64,000 nucleotides of DNA. Origin: JAWKWH01 sp965204295 (GTDB lineage Bacteria > Pseudomonadota > Alphaproteobacteria > Rhizobiales > Rhizobiaceae). The notes under the pieces were generated by a model, which was not told the origin of the DNA, did not search any database, and worked only from the letters and a program-made list of their open reading frames with translations. The stretch is from the NCBI GenBank assembly GCA_965204295.1, contig OZ241973.1:2666001-2730000 (forward strand), given 5' to 3'. Position 1 is the first letter of the stretch; the number at the start of each line of letters is the position of its first letter. The position numbers were made by a program, and so were the translations under genes. Of the stretch, positions 44,907 through 54,075 are shown piece after piece.

Positions 44907-46592
44907 ATGACGATCAATCTGCAAAAGCCGGATATCACCGAGCTAAAGCCCAAGATTTCGGTGTTCGGCGTCGGCGGCGGCGGCGGAAATGCGGTAAACA
45001 ACATGATTAATTCCGGCCTTCGTGGCGTTGATTTCGTTGTAGCAAATACCGATGCGCAGGCGCTGACCATGTCCAAAGCAGAGCGGCTTATCCAACTGGG
45101 GGCGCATGCCACCGAAGGTCTGGGCGCCGGTTCCCAGCCGGAGGTCGGCAAGGCCGCCGCCGAAGAGGGCTCCGATGAAATCGTTGATCATCTTTCCGGA
45201 ACCCACATGTGTTTTGTTACCGCCGGCATGGGCGGCGGAACCGGCACCGGCGCGGCGCCGGTTGTGGCCGCAGCGGCGCGTGACAAGGGAATTCTGACGG
45301 TCGGCGTCGTGACCAAACCTTTCGACTTTGAAGGTCAACGGCGGATGTCCATCGCCAATGCCGGCATTGATGAACTTCAAAAGAGCGTCGACACGCTGAT
45401 CGTTATCCCGAACCAGAATCTCTTCCGGATCGCCAACGACAAGACCACGTTCGCCGACGCCTTCGCCATGGCGGATCAGGTGTTGTATTCCGGCGTCGCC
45501 TGCATCACCGACCTGATGGTGAAAGAAGGTCTGATCAATCTTGATTTCGCCGATGTGCGTTCGGTCATGCGCGAAATGGGCAAAGCCATGATGGGCACCG
45601 GCGAGGCATCCGGAGAGGGAAGATCGATGGCGGCCGCCGAGGCGGCGATTGCAAATCCGCTTTTGGACGAGACTTCGATGCACGGAGCCAAGGGCCTGCT
45701 GATCTCGATTACCGGCGGGCGCGACATGACCCTGTTCGAGGTCGACGAGGCGGCGACCCGCATCCGCCAGGAAGTCGATCACGATGCAAACATCATCCTC
45801 GGCGCGACGTTTGACGAGAATCTGGAAGGCGTAATCCGCGTTTCGGTCGTGGCGACCGGCATCGACAAATCCGCCGCGGAAGTCGGCGGCGGCGATGCGA
45901 GAAGCACCACGGCGGCGCCTGGCGTCAGAACGATCGCCGCGGCGCCCGCCAAGGATGCGGTCGCGGAAAAGATTCAGCAGGCGGAGGAACAAAACCGGCG
46001 CGAGGCGGCCGCACGGGTTGCGGCGTCGAAGGCAAAAGTTGCCCCGGAGTCTCCCGGGGAATCGGTCGAGGACGACGATTTCCGGCCGCGGAGCAAATTA
46101 TTCAAAACGCCCTGCCGGGCCGAGCCTGTTTCTGACGAAATCCCCGATTTCGACGATTTTGAGGAATCGCTGGCCGCGGTCGCCGCCGAGGATACCGCGA
46201 TTGAAGCTGCTTACACGGACCCTGCGGCGGCAAGAATGCCGCGCGTGGAAGATTTTCCGCCGGTCGTCAGGGACGAGATCGAAGCCCTTGAAAACGATGC
46301 GGGAGCACATGACGAGCGCGGTCCCAGGGGCCTTGTGAAGTGGCTGAGGCATGGTTTGTCGCGGCGTGACGATGAAGAGGAAACCGCCGAACTCCGACCT
46401 GCCGCTCGCTCGCGCGAACCGGTCCTGAAGCAAAATGCCCCCGAAGCCCGTCGTTCGGTGAATCACGATGCACAGGCGCCGAAGCAGGCCAGGCTGGACG
46501 ATCATGGGCGCCCGCAGTCGAAACCTGCTGCGGCGACTCATGAAGACGATCAGTTGGAAATCCCGGCCTTTCTGCGCCGGCAGGCCAATTAG
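44907..46592 (+). CDS. ftsZ: Cell division GTPase FtsZ
   Basis: Tubulin-like GTPase that forms the Z-ring. 561 aa. Tubulin signature GGGTGTG at residues 109-115 in a complete N-terminal GTPase (about 1-320), then a disordered acidic linker of roughly 220 residues as usual in alphaproteobacteria. The C-terminal peptide LEIPAFLRRQAN binds FtsA and other partners. A GGACGAGG sequence precedes the ATG. Confidence 0.97.
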   Translation: MTINLQKPDITELKPKISVFGVGGGGGNAVNNMINSGLRGVDFVVANTDAQALTMSKAERLIQLGAHATEGLGAGSQPEVGKAAAEEGSDEIVDHLSGTHMCFVTAGMGGGTGTGAAPVVAAAARDKGILTVGVVTKPFDFEGQRRMSIANAGIDELQKSVDTLIVIPNQNLFRIANDKTTFADAFAMADQVLYSGVACITDLMVKEGLINLDFADVRSVMREMGKAMMGTGEASGEGRSMAAAEAAIANPLLDETSMHGAKGLLISITGGRDMTLFEVDEAATRIRQEVDHDANIILGATFDENLEGVIRVSVVATGIDKSAAEVGGGDARSTTAAPGVRTIAAAPAKDAVAEKIQQAEEQNRREAAARVAASKAKVAPESPGESVEDDDFRPRSKLFKTPCRAEPVSDEIPDFDDFEESLAAVAAEDTAIEAAYTDPAAARMPRVEDFPPVVRDEIEALENDAGAHDERGPRGLVKWLRHGLSRRDDEEETAELRPAARSREPVLKQNAPEARRSVNHDAQAPKQARLDDHGRPQSKPAAATHEDDQLEIPAFLRRQAN

Positions 46593-46870
46593 CGCTTGCC
46601 GATAAATGTAGCGATCGAACGCGAGCCGGTGTTGTCTTCGGAGGTTCACCGGCGAAAAAGAGTTTATTGACAATCAATTAAGGAATCGCCGAATCGAGAG
46701 CGTGCGTAACATGGAGTAAGAATCCGTGATTTGGCATATCGGTTCGCTGCAACTATCTTTACACCTACCGAGGTCAGTTGTGATTACCGGGGGACGCTGG
46801 TTATCAGTTGAAAAACAATGAGAACCGTCGGCGGCGTGTTTGCAAGGCGGTCGTAAACCGGTGCGGGTAT

Positions 46871-47821
46871 ATGGGGATCGAATTGCGCAACTATCAGACG
46901 ACACTCAAATCATCCGTAAGTTTGTCGGGTGTGGGCGTGCACGGCGGAAAGCCGGTAACGATTTCATTTCATCCGGCGGACCCCGATACCGGGGTCGTGT
47001 TCACGCGAACCGATCTTGACGGCGGCGCGCGCGAGTTGAGGGCGTTGGTGGCGGAGGTTGGCGCAACCGATCTTTGCACGGTGCTTGGAAATCCGGCTGA
47101 TGTTCATGTCGCAACCGTCGAACACCTGATGGCGACATTGTTTGCACTGGGCATCGACAACGCCGTGGTGGAGATCGATAGCCGCGAGGTTCCGATCCTG
47201 GACGGCAGCGCCGCGGAGTTTGTTGACGCGTTTGATCAGGCCGGTATCGAGCCGCTGGCGGCGAAGCGCCGCTATGTTCGCGTACTCAAACCGGTGCGCA
47301 TTGAAAACGGCGCCTCGTGGGCGGAATTCCACCCCTATGACGGCACCCGCTTTGAGGTTGAGATCGATTTCGACAGCCCGGCCATCGGCCGGCAGTTTTA
47401 TGCCGGCGACATGCAGCCGGATTTATTCCGTCGGGAAATTTCGCGGGCCCGCACTTTTGGCTTCATGAAAGATGTCGAGCGGCTTTGGGCCGCCGGATAT
47501 GCGCTTGGTTCATCGCTTGAGAATTCGGTTGTCGTCGGCGATGACGACCGGATCGTGAATATGGAGGGCTTGCGCTATCCGGACGAATTCGTGCGGCACA
47601 AAACCTTGGATGCGATGGGCGATCTTGCTTTGGCGGGCGCGCGTTTTATCGGTTGTTTCCGCTCCTATCGTGGGGGGCACAAGTTCAATGCGGCGGCTTT
47701 GCGGCGATTGCTCTCCGACCGCACCGCCTTTGAGATCGTGGAAACCGCTCGGCGCGAGCGTGGAAGATCCGCGGAACTGATGGCGGTAAACGCTCCGGTG
47801 TTTGCGCCCTGGACCTTGTAG
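46871..47821 (+). CDS. lpxC: UDP-3-O-acyl-N-acetylglucosamine deacetylase
   Basis: Zinc-dependent cytoplasmic enzyme that makes the committed step of lipid A synthesis. 316 aa. Zinc ligands are seen at His85 (TVEHLMATLF) and in HKTLDAMGDL, and RGGHKFN supplies the catalytic His. The frame is open upstream to 46808, but the ATG at 46871 starts at the conserved MGIELRNYQTTL. The 278 bases after ftsZ contain no gene and should hold the promoter. Confidence 0.95.
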   Translation: MGIELRNYQTTLKSSVSLSGVGVHGGKPVTISFHPADPDTGVVFTRTDLDGGARELRALVAEVGATDLCTVLGNPADVHVATVEHLMATLFALGIDNAVVEIDSREVPILDGSAAEFVDAFDQAGIEPLAAKRRYVRVLKPVRIENGASWAEFHPYDGTRFEVEIDFDSPAIGRQFYAGDMQPDLFRREISRARTFGFMKDVERLWAAGYALGSSLENSVVVGDDDRIVNMEGLRYPDEFVRHKTLDAMGDLALAGARFIGCFRSYRGGHKFNAAALRRLLSDRTAFEIVETARRERGRSAELMAVNAPVFAPWTL

Positions 47822-47961
47822 TTACGGAACGGAAAACACCCACATTGCCATAAAATTGCGCCATTGCGCGCAAATGGCGTTGCTGCGCGAACTTTGATAT
47901 GATTTATGGCTGGCGTGGCGGAGTTTGCTGACTTGCCGCCGCCGTTCGCCAAGGGGCAGCG

Positions 47962-48855
47962 ATGAACATGCAGGACAAACCGACGGTGGACCGTCAAGTC
48001 GAGTTTCGGATGGCGAAAGGTCGAATGAGTTCGGTTTTGGCGCTTGTGATCGCGGTTTGTGCGCCGATGGCGGTCTCTGCGTGCACGTCGACTGACGATA
48101 TCGATCTGACCACCTATGTCGAACAGACGGACCCGCCGGATGTGCTTTACAATCAAGGTCTTGCCAATCTGAATGCGGGCCGCCTGAAGGAAGCGTCGGC
48201 GAAATTCCGGACCATCGACCGTCAGCACCCCTATTCTGAGTTTGCGCGCAAGGCGATGATAATGGGCGCCTTTACCGACTATCGTCAGAACAAGTATGAC
48301 GAGGCGATCAATGCCGGAAAACGCTACATATCGCTGTATCCTTCAACGGAAGACGCAGCCTATGCCCAATATATCGTCGGACTTTCCTACTTCCGGCAGA
48401 TTCGTGATGTGACTCAGGATCAAAAGGAATCCCGCCGCGCCATTAACGCGATGAACGAAGTCGTGCAGCGCTGGCCTGATTCCCAGTACGTCGAGGACGC
48501 GCAAACAAAGATCCGGTTCGCGCGTGACCAATTGGCCGGCAAGGAAATGCAGGTCGGCCGCTACTATCAGGAACGCCGCGAATACATCGCCGCCATATCG
48601 CGGTTCCGCGGCGTGGTGGAGGGCTATTCAAACACGCGCCACATTGAGGAAGCCTTGGCGCGTCTGACCGAGACCTACTACGCGATGGGGTTGGTATCGG
48701 AGGCGCAAACCGCCGCGGCGGTGCTAGGTCACAATTACCCTGACAGCGAGTGGTACAAAAGTTCATACGGGCTCCTGCAGACCGGGGGTCTGGAACCGCG
48801 AGAGAACAAGAGATCCTGGCTGTCGAAGGCGACTCAGCGCCTGCTTGGCGCCTGA
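47962..48855 (+). CDS. bamD: Outer-membrane assembly lipoprotein BamD
   Basis: Lipoprotein of the BAM complex. Signal peptide with lipobox AVSAC (Cys near residue 41), then tetratricopeptide-like repeats (LYNQGLANLNAGRLKEASAK, MIMGAFTDYRQNKYDEAI). 297 aa from the ATG at 47962. In-frame ATGs at 48010 and 48025 would give a shorter, more usual signal peptide. It ends 12 bases before recN. Confidence 0.92.
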   Translation: MNMQDKPTVDRQVEFRMAKGRMSSVLALVIAVCAPMAVSACTSTDDIDLTTYVEQTDPPDVLYNQGLANLNAGRLKEASAKFRTIDRQHPYSEFARKAMIMGAFTDYRQNKYDEAINAGKRYISLYPSTEDAAYAQYIVGLSYFRQIRDVTQDQKESRRAINAMNEVVQRWPDSQYVEDAQTKIRFARDQLAGKEMQVGRYYQERREYIAAISRFRGVVEGYSNTRHIEEALARLTETYYAMGLVSEAQTAAAVLGHNYPDSEWYKSSYGLLQTGGLEPRENKRSWLSKATQRLLGA

Positions 48856-48867
48856 TGGTCGAGCCGT

Positions 48868-50550
48868 ATGCTCGCACATTTGTCGATTCGCGATATTGTT
48901 CTGATAAGGCGGCTTGATGTTGAATTCGGTTCAGGTCTTTCGGTTCTGACCGGCGAGACCGGCGCGGGGAAATCCATATTGCTTGACGCCTTGTCGCTGG
49001 CGCTCGGCGCGCGCGGAGACTCTTCGCTCGTGCGCCAGGGCGCCGCCGATGGACAGGTGAGCGCGGTCTTCGATATTCCTCCCGGCCATTCCGTATCGGA
49101 CCTGCTGGCCAACGAGGGCCTTGACGCCGAGCAGGGTTCGCTGATTCTTCGCAGGGTACAAAATGCCGACGGACGAACACGCGTGTTCGTCAACGATCGG
49201 CCGGCGAGTGTCTCGCTAATGCGGCGCATCGGCAGGGCGCTGGTGGAAATCCATGGTCAGCACGAAGAACGGGCGTTGGTCGAACCGGATACGCACCGCG
49301 AATTACTCGATTCCTGGGCAGGCCATACCGGGCTGGCGCAAAGCGTGGCGAACGCATGGAATGAATGGAGGAACGCCGTCGAATCCTTTTCGCGTCACGA
49401 AGCCGGAACGGAGAAGGCCGCGCGGGAAGCCGAGTACCTGCACGCCTCTCTCGACGAGTTGTCCGCCCTTGAGCCGGAACCCGGCGAAGAAACCCTGCTC
49501 GCCGATGAACGCGCGACCATGATGAAGGCGGAAAAGATCGCGGTGGAGGTGCATGAGGCGGAACAACTCCTGTCTGCCGACAATTCTCCAATTGCCGGAC
49601 TTTCGGCCCTGTTGCGACGGTTGACGCGGAAGGCGCCGAATGCGCCCGATTTCATTGATCCGATCATCGCGCCGCTGGACAATGCGCTCACATCGCTGGA
49701 CGCGGTGCAATCGGAAATCGACTCGGTGCTGCGCATGATGGAATATGACCCCAGGCGCCTTGAGGATACGGAAACCCGCCTTTTCGCGCTGCGGGCGGCG
49801 GCCCGCAAGCACAATGTCGCCGTTGACGACCTCGCCGGACTGCGTGATCGGATCGCCGCCGATCTGGCCGAGATCGACGCCGGTGAAGAACGGCTTGAGG
49901 CGTTGCGTTTGCACGTCGAGCAGACAAGGGCGACATATAACCGCCTGGCTGAAGACCTCTCCGAAAGGCGTCAGACGGCGGCTGGTTCGCTCGCCGAAGC
50001 CGTGGTGAGTGAACTGCCGGCCTTGAAGCTCGAGAAGGCGTCATTCCATGTCGAGATGAAAAGCGGTCCGGAACAGGCCGGTCCGGCCGGCATTGACCAC
50101 GCGGAGTTTATGGTCAAAACCAATCCCGGTTCACGCACCGGCCCTTTGATGAAGATGGCGTCCGGAGGTGAGTTGTCTCGTTTTCTCCTGGCTATGAAAG
50201 TCGTGTTGGCGCAACAGGGCTCGGCGCCGACGCTCGTTTTTGACGAGATCGACACCGGCGTGGGAGGCGCGGTCGCCGCCGCGATAGGTGAGCGGCTCGC
50301 GCGATTGGCGGATCGCGTGCAGGTGCTGTCGGTTACCCACGCGCCGCAGGTCGCCGCCAAGGCTGGCGCGCATTTTCTGATTTCCAAAGCTCCCGAAGGC
50401 GAAAACGACGCCGTTACCGGTGTCGAGGCGATCGCCAAATCGCGCCGTAAGGAGGAAATCGCCCGTATGCTTGCCGGCGCGACGATTACCGATGAAGCGC
50501 GTGCGGCGGCGGGCAGTTTGCTTACGGAAACATGGTCGAAAGCGTCGTAA
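48868..50550 (+). CDS. recN: DNA repair ATPase RecN
   Basis: SMC-like protein that acts early in double-strand break repair. 560 aa: Walker A GETGAGKS (near 31), a long coiled coil split by a central region, and the C-terminal signature MASGGELSRF with Walker B VFDEIDTGVGG. It follows bamD on the same strand; ligA is 56 bases downstream. Confidence 0.95.
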   Translation: MLAHLSIRDIVLIRRLDVEFGSGLSVLTGETGAGKSILLDALSLALGARGDSSLVRQGAADGQVSAVFDIPPGHSVSDLLANEGLDAEQGSLILRRVQNADGRTRVFVNDRPASVSLMRRIGRALVEIHGQHEERALVEPDTHRELLDSWAGHTGLAQSVANAWNEWRNAVESFSRHEAGTEKAAREAEYLHASLDELSALEPEPGEETLLADERATMMKAEKIAVEVHEAEQLLSADNSPIAGLSALLRRLTRKAPNAPDFIDPIIAPLDNALTSLDAVQSEIDSVLRMMEYDPRRLEDTETRLFALRAAARKHNVAVDDLAGLRDRIAADLAEIDAGEERLEALRLHVEQTRATYNRLAEDLSERRQTAAGSLAEAVVSELPALKLEKASFHVEMKSGPEQAGPAGIDHAEFMVKTNPGSRTGPLMKMASGGELSRFLLAMKVVLAQQGSAPTLVFDEIDTGVGGAVAAAIGERLARLADRVQVLSVTHAPQVAAKAGAHFLISKAPEGENDAVTGVEAIAKSRRKEEIARMLAGATITDEARAAAGSLLTETWSKAS

Positions 50551-50606
50551 ATCGAGGCTATATTGCCTTTTGAAATCGATTCCGAAATCTGTGGGAAGCT
50601 TTCGAA

Positions 50607-52727
50607 ATGGCTGACGAAAACAAGCCGGTAGAGACGCTTTCCGAAGACGCGGCGAAACTTGAGCTGGCGGACCTCGCCGAAAAGATCGCTTATCATGACA
50701 AGCGTTATCACGGTGACGATGCACCGGAGGTTTCGGATGCGGAATACGATGCCTTGCGTCGGCGGAATGAAGCGATCGAAAAGCGGTTTCCGCATCTGAA
50801 AAGGACGGATTCGCCGACTGAAAGGGTGGGGGCCGCGATCTCTGAGACCTTCTCCAAGATTGCTCATGCGGTACCGATGCTGTCGCTTGACAACGCATTC
50901 GACGACAAGGATGTGCGTGATTTCGCCGCCCGCATCCGGCGATACCTGAAGCTTGGCGAAGAGGCGCCTCTGGCCCTGACCGCCGAACCCAAGATCGATG
51001 GATTGTCGCTGTCGCTGCGTTATGAGGCAGGCCGACTGGTCGCCGCGGCGACCCGCGGGGATGGCCGGACAGGCGAAAACGTCACCGCCAATGCGTGCAC
51101 GATCGGCGACATCCCCGAAACGCTCGCGGGAGATCCGCCAAACGTGTTGGAGGTGCGGGGCGAAGTCTATATGCGCACCGAGGACTTCGCTGAACTCAAC
51201 CGCGAACAGGAGGAGAGCGGCGGTCAGATTTACGTTAATCCGAGGAATACGGCTGCCGGTTCTCTGCGACAGCTTGATGCGTCGGTGACCGCCGGCCGGC
51301 CGTTGAAATTCTATGCCTATGCTTGGGGCGAGGCCAGCGAAATGCCGGCCGACACGCAGATGGGTATGGCGGCGACGCTGGAAAGATTCGGTTTCCGGGT
51401 CAACCCGCTGATGAAGCGCTTCACCGATCTCAATGCGTTGCTGAAGCACTATCACACAATCGAGGCGGAGCGGGCTTTGCTCGGTTATGACATTGATGGC
51501 GTCGTCTACAAGGTCGACGACCTGGCGCTGCAACGGCGCCTGGGGTTCGTTTCGCGCAGTCCTCGCTGGGCGATCGCACACAAGTTTCCGGCGGAAAAGA
51601 CCATGACGGTTCTGAACGGCATCGATGTTCAGGTGGGCAGGACGGGTGCATTGACACCGGTGGCCCGGTTGGAGCCGGTGACGGTCGGCGGCGTCGTTGT
51701 CACCAACGCGACCCTGCACAATGCCGGCGAGATCAAGCGTCTCGGCATCAAAATCGGCGACACGGTGATCGTGCAACGGGCCGGCGACGTGATCCCGCAG
51801 ATTCTGGGCTATGTTTCGGAAAAGCGGCCGAAAAAGGCGCGGGTTTTTGAGTTTCCGACCGAGTGTCCATGCGAGTTGAAAACGCTGATCGTTCGTGAGG
51901 AAACGGCCAGTGGCGGCGAGGGCGCGATCCGGCGCTGCTCGGGGGAGTTTGCCTGCCCGTATCAGCGCAAGGAACACCTGAAACTGTTTGTCAGCCGCAG
52001 GGCATTTGACATTGAAGGGCTGGGCGACAAGCAGATCGAGTATTTTTACGACGATGACGAGTTGTATATCCGGCAGCCGGCGGACATTTTCACGCTCTCA
52101 AGGCGCGATGCAGAAAACGCGCTTGCGAAACTCAAGAACCGCGAAGGCTACGGCGAGGTTTCGGCGCGGAAACTGTTCGATGCAATCGAATCCAGGAGAA
52201 GCATTCCGCTGGAGCGGCTGATTTACGCGCTCGGAATCCGACATGTTGGCGAGACAACGGCGCGGACATTGGCTCGCGCCTGCGGCAATTGGGACGCATT
52301 TCATACAGCCGTGCTGGCCATAGCGGAAAGCGGTTCCGAAAGCTCGGAGGCCGAAGAGATGACGGCGCTCGACGATATCGGACCGGCGGTGGTCGTTTCC
52401 ATCATGCGCTATTTCGGCGAAGAAAATAATCTGAAAATGGTTGAAAACCTGGTCGCCGAACTGAACATACGGCCGGCGGAGCAGTCGAATTCCGATTCCC
52501 CGGTCACCGGGATGACCGTCGTGTTCACCGGCTCGCTGGAACACATGAGCCGGGATGAGGCGAAGGCGATGGCGGAGCGGCTCGGCGCCAAGGCGGCGGG
52601 TTCGGTTTCCGCCAGGACGGATCTGGTTGTGGCGGGTTCCGGCGCCGGCTCGAAGCTGAAAAAGGCCGCCGAACTCGGCATTGAGGTCATCGACGAGGAC
52701 GAGTGGATCCGGAGGATTGGAGGATGA
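50607..52727 (+). CDS. ligA: NAD-dependent DNA ligase
   Basis: Seals nicks in replication and repair. 706 aa. The adenylated Lys is 129 (EPKIDGLSLS), followed by the OB fold, a four-Cys zinc finger (ECPCEL ... RRCSGEFACPYQ, near 415-453), HhH repeats and a C-terminal BRCT domain (GMTVVFTGSLEHMSRDEAKA). Complete. Confidence 0.97.
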   Translation: MADENKPVETLSEDAAKLELADLAEKIAYHDKRYHGDDAPEVSDAEYDALRRRNEAIEKRFPHLKRTDSPTERVGAAISETFSKIAHAVPMLSLDNAFDDKDVRDFAARIRRYLKLGEEAPLALTAEPKIDGLSLSLRYEAGRLVAAATRGDGRTGENVTANACTIGDIPETLAGDPPNVLEVRGEVYMRTEDFAELNREQEESGGQIYVNPRNTAAGSLRQLDASVTAGRPLKFYAYAWGEASEMPADTQMGMAATLERFGFRVNPLMKRFTDLNALLKHYHTIEAERALLGYDIDGVVYKVDDLALQRRLGFVSRSPRWAIAHKFPAEKTMTVLNGIDVQVGRTGALTPVARLEPVTVGGVVVTNATLHNAGEIKRLGIKIGDTVIVQRAGDVIPQILGYVSEKRPKKARVFEFPTECPCELKTLIVREETASGGEGAIRRCSGEFACPYQRKEHLKLFVSRRAFDIEGLGDKQIEYFYDDDELYIRQPADIFTLSRRDAENALAKLKNREGYGEVSARKLFDAIESRRSIPLERLIYALGIRHVGETTARTLARACGNWDAFHTAVLAIAESGSESSEAEEMTALDDIGPAVVVSIMRYFGEENNLKMVENLVAELNIRPAEQSNSDSPVTGMTVVFTGSLEHMSRDEAKAMAERLGAKAAGSVSARTDLVVAGSGAGSKLKKAAELGIEVIDEDEWIRRIGG

Positions 52728-53044
52728 ATGCCCGGCTTTGCCGGCTGCAACGTGAGCGGAGCGGCCATTTCTTCAACTGAACCGAGCTGAATCGCAGCGA
52801 TTCCGCGACTGCGGCTACAACGGAGAAACGCGATCTTCGCCAAATCGGGGCTGGTCGCACGGAACCGAACAGGTCACGGTCCCAAATTGCCGCGTAATAT
52901 GATCTTCGGCTCCGCTTTCTCCGGCTGACGCCATGCCGAGCGAGAATATCTTCGCGACCATTGGGGTTTCCTCAAATGAATTGATTCAAACACAAACTAG
53001 TCAGTAAGACTGACCTATTATGGCGAATCTCCGTTTACGGCTGA
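52728..53044. other. Intergenic between ligA and azlC
   Basis: 317 bases with no gene. A small palindrome lies at 53000-53014 and a possible -10-like TATTAT at 53016-53021. A GC-rich hairpin without a T-tract follows the ligA stop. Confidence 0.55.
53000..53014. promoter_or_regulatory. Palindromic operator candidate before azlCD
   Basis: GTCAGT-AAG-ACTGAC is a perfect 6-bp inverted repeat (extended imperfectly by flanking TA) sitting 30 bases before the azlC start and touching a TATTAT. The shape suits a TetR- or GntR-type repressor, but no regulator gene is adjacent. Confidence 0.4.
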
Positions 53045-53761
53045 TTGGAAACGGCGTTGAACGACCGCGGGAGCGAATTTGTTGAAGGGGCGAAAACCAG
53101 CCTGCCGGTCGTTCTGGCGGTGCTCCCGTTTGGCGCTCTTTTCGGCGCCCTGGCGGTCAACAACGGGTTGTCCGTCGGCGAAACCGTCTTGTTCAGCCTT
53201 GCGGTTTTTGCCGGCGCCAGCCAGATGGTCGGCATCGAACTGTTTGGCCAGCAGGTGGTGCCGTGGCTGATCGTGCTGTCCATATTTGCCGTGAATTTCC
53301 GCCATGTACTCTATTCGGCGGCCGTCGGCCGGCGCATTGCCCATTGGAGTGTCGTTCAACAGGCTGCCGGATTGTTCTTCCTGACCGATCCGCAATTTGC
53401 CGAAGCCGAGCGCAGGGGAGAGGCCGGAAATGTCGTATCCGTCTGGTGGTATTTCGGCATGGTCGCGCCGCTCTATACGTTCTTTGTCGCACTGAGTTGG
53501 CTGGGAGCGCTTTTCGGCCGATTGATCGCCAATCCGCAGGCGTTCGGTCTGGACCATTTGCTGCCGATCTATTTTCTGTCCCTGGTTATGGCGTTCAGGC
53601 ATCGGCCGTTATGGCTGCCGGTGGTGTTGGCCAGCGCGGCGGCTTCGACCCTGGCATACGAAACAGTCGGCTCGCCGTGGCATGTTTCCCTCGGTGCGCT
53701 GGCCGGAATTCTGGTCGCGGTCGTCGCACCGGTCAGGCGAGGCAGACCCGTCCATGACTGA
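53045..53761 (+). CDS. azlC: AzlC-family branched-chain amino acid exporter subunit
   Basis: 238 aa, about five to seven hydrophobic helices; the family motifs LPVVLAVLPFGALFGALAVN and FAGASQMVGIELF are clear. With AzlD it exports branched-chain amino acids or related compounds. The start is TTG at 53045; another TTG 4 codons later is possible, and no ATG is available. It overlaps azlD by 8 bases. Confidence 0.88.
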   Translation: METALNDRGSEFVEGAKTSLPVVLAVLPFGALFGALAVNNGLSVGETVLFSLAVFAGASQMVGIELFGQQVVPWLIVLSIFAVNFRHVLYSAAVGRRIAHWSVVQQAAGLFFLTDPQFAEAERRGEAGNVVSVWWYFGMVAPLYTFFVALSWLGALFGRLIANPQAFGLDHLLPIYFLSLVMAFRHRPLWLPVVLASAAASTLAYETVGSPWHVSLGALAGILVAVVAPVRRGRPVHD

Positions 53762-54056
53762 GACGGTATGGATCATTCTGGCCGGCGCGGTCATGACGTA
53801 CCTGACGCGAATTGGCGGACACGTTGTTCTGTCGCGTTTCGAGCGGGTTCACCCGCGCGTTGAGGCCGGCCTCGATGCCGTGCCGGCGGCGGTGCTGACG
53901 ACGATCGTGGCTCCGGCCGCATACCATGGCGGACCGGCCGAACTTGCCGCGCTGACGGTCGCCGCACTGGCTGCTTGGCGCGGTCTGGGGATGTTTGGAG
54001 TGGTTGCCGCCGGTGGCGTCGTCTTGGTATTGTTGCGACGCTTGGCGCTATTTTAA
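53754..54056 (+). CDS. azlD: AzlD-family small exporter subunit
   Basis: 100 aa with three to four hydrophobic helices and the family segment AGAVMTYLTRIGGHVVL. The ATG at 53754 lies inside the end of azlC. Converges with pepP, whose stop is 20 bases away. Confidence 0.86.
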   Translation: MTETVWIILAGAVMTYLTRIGGHVVLSRFERVHPRVEAGLDAVPAAVLTTIVAPAAYHGGPAELAALTVAALAAWRGLGMFGVVAAGGVVLVLLRRLALF

Positions 54057-54075
54057 CCCGCTTGTGAACCGTAAC

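Noticed and set aside
49971..51977. 668-codon minus-strand frame opposite recN and ligA
   Set aside because: Covers parts of two well-supported genes, no domain.
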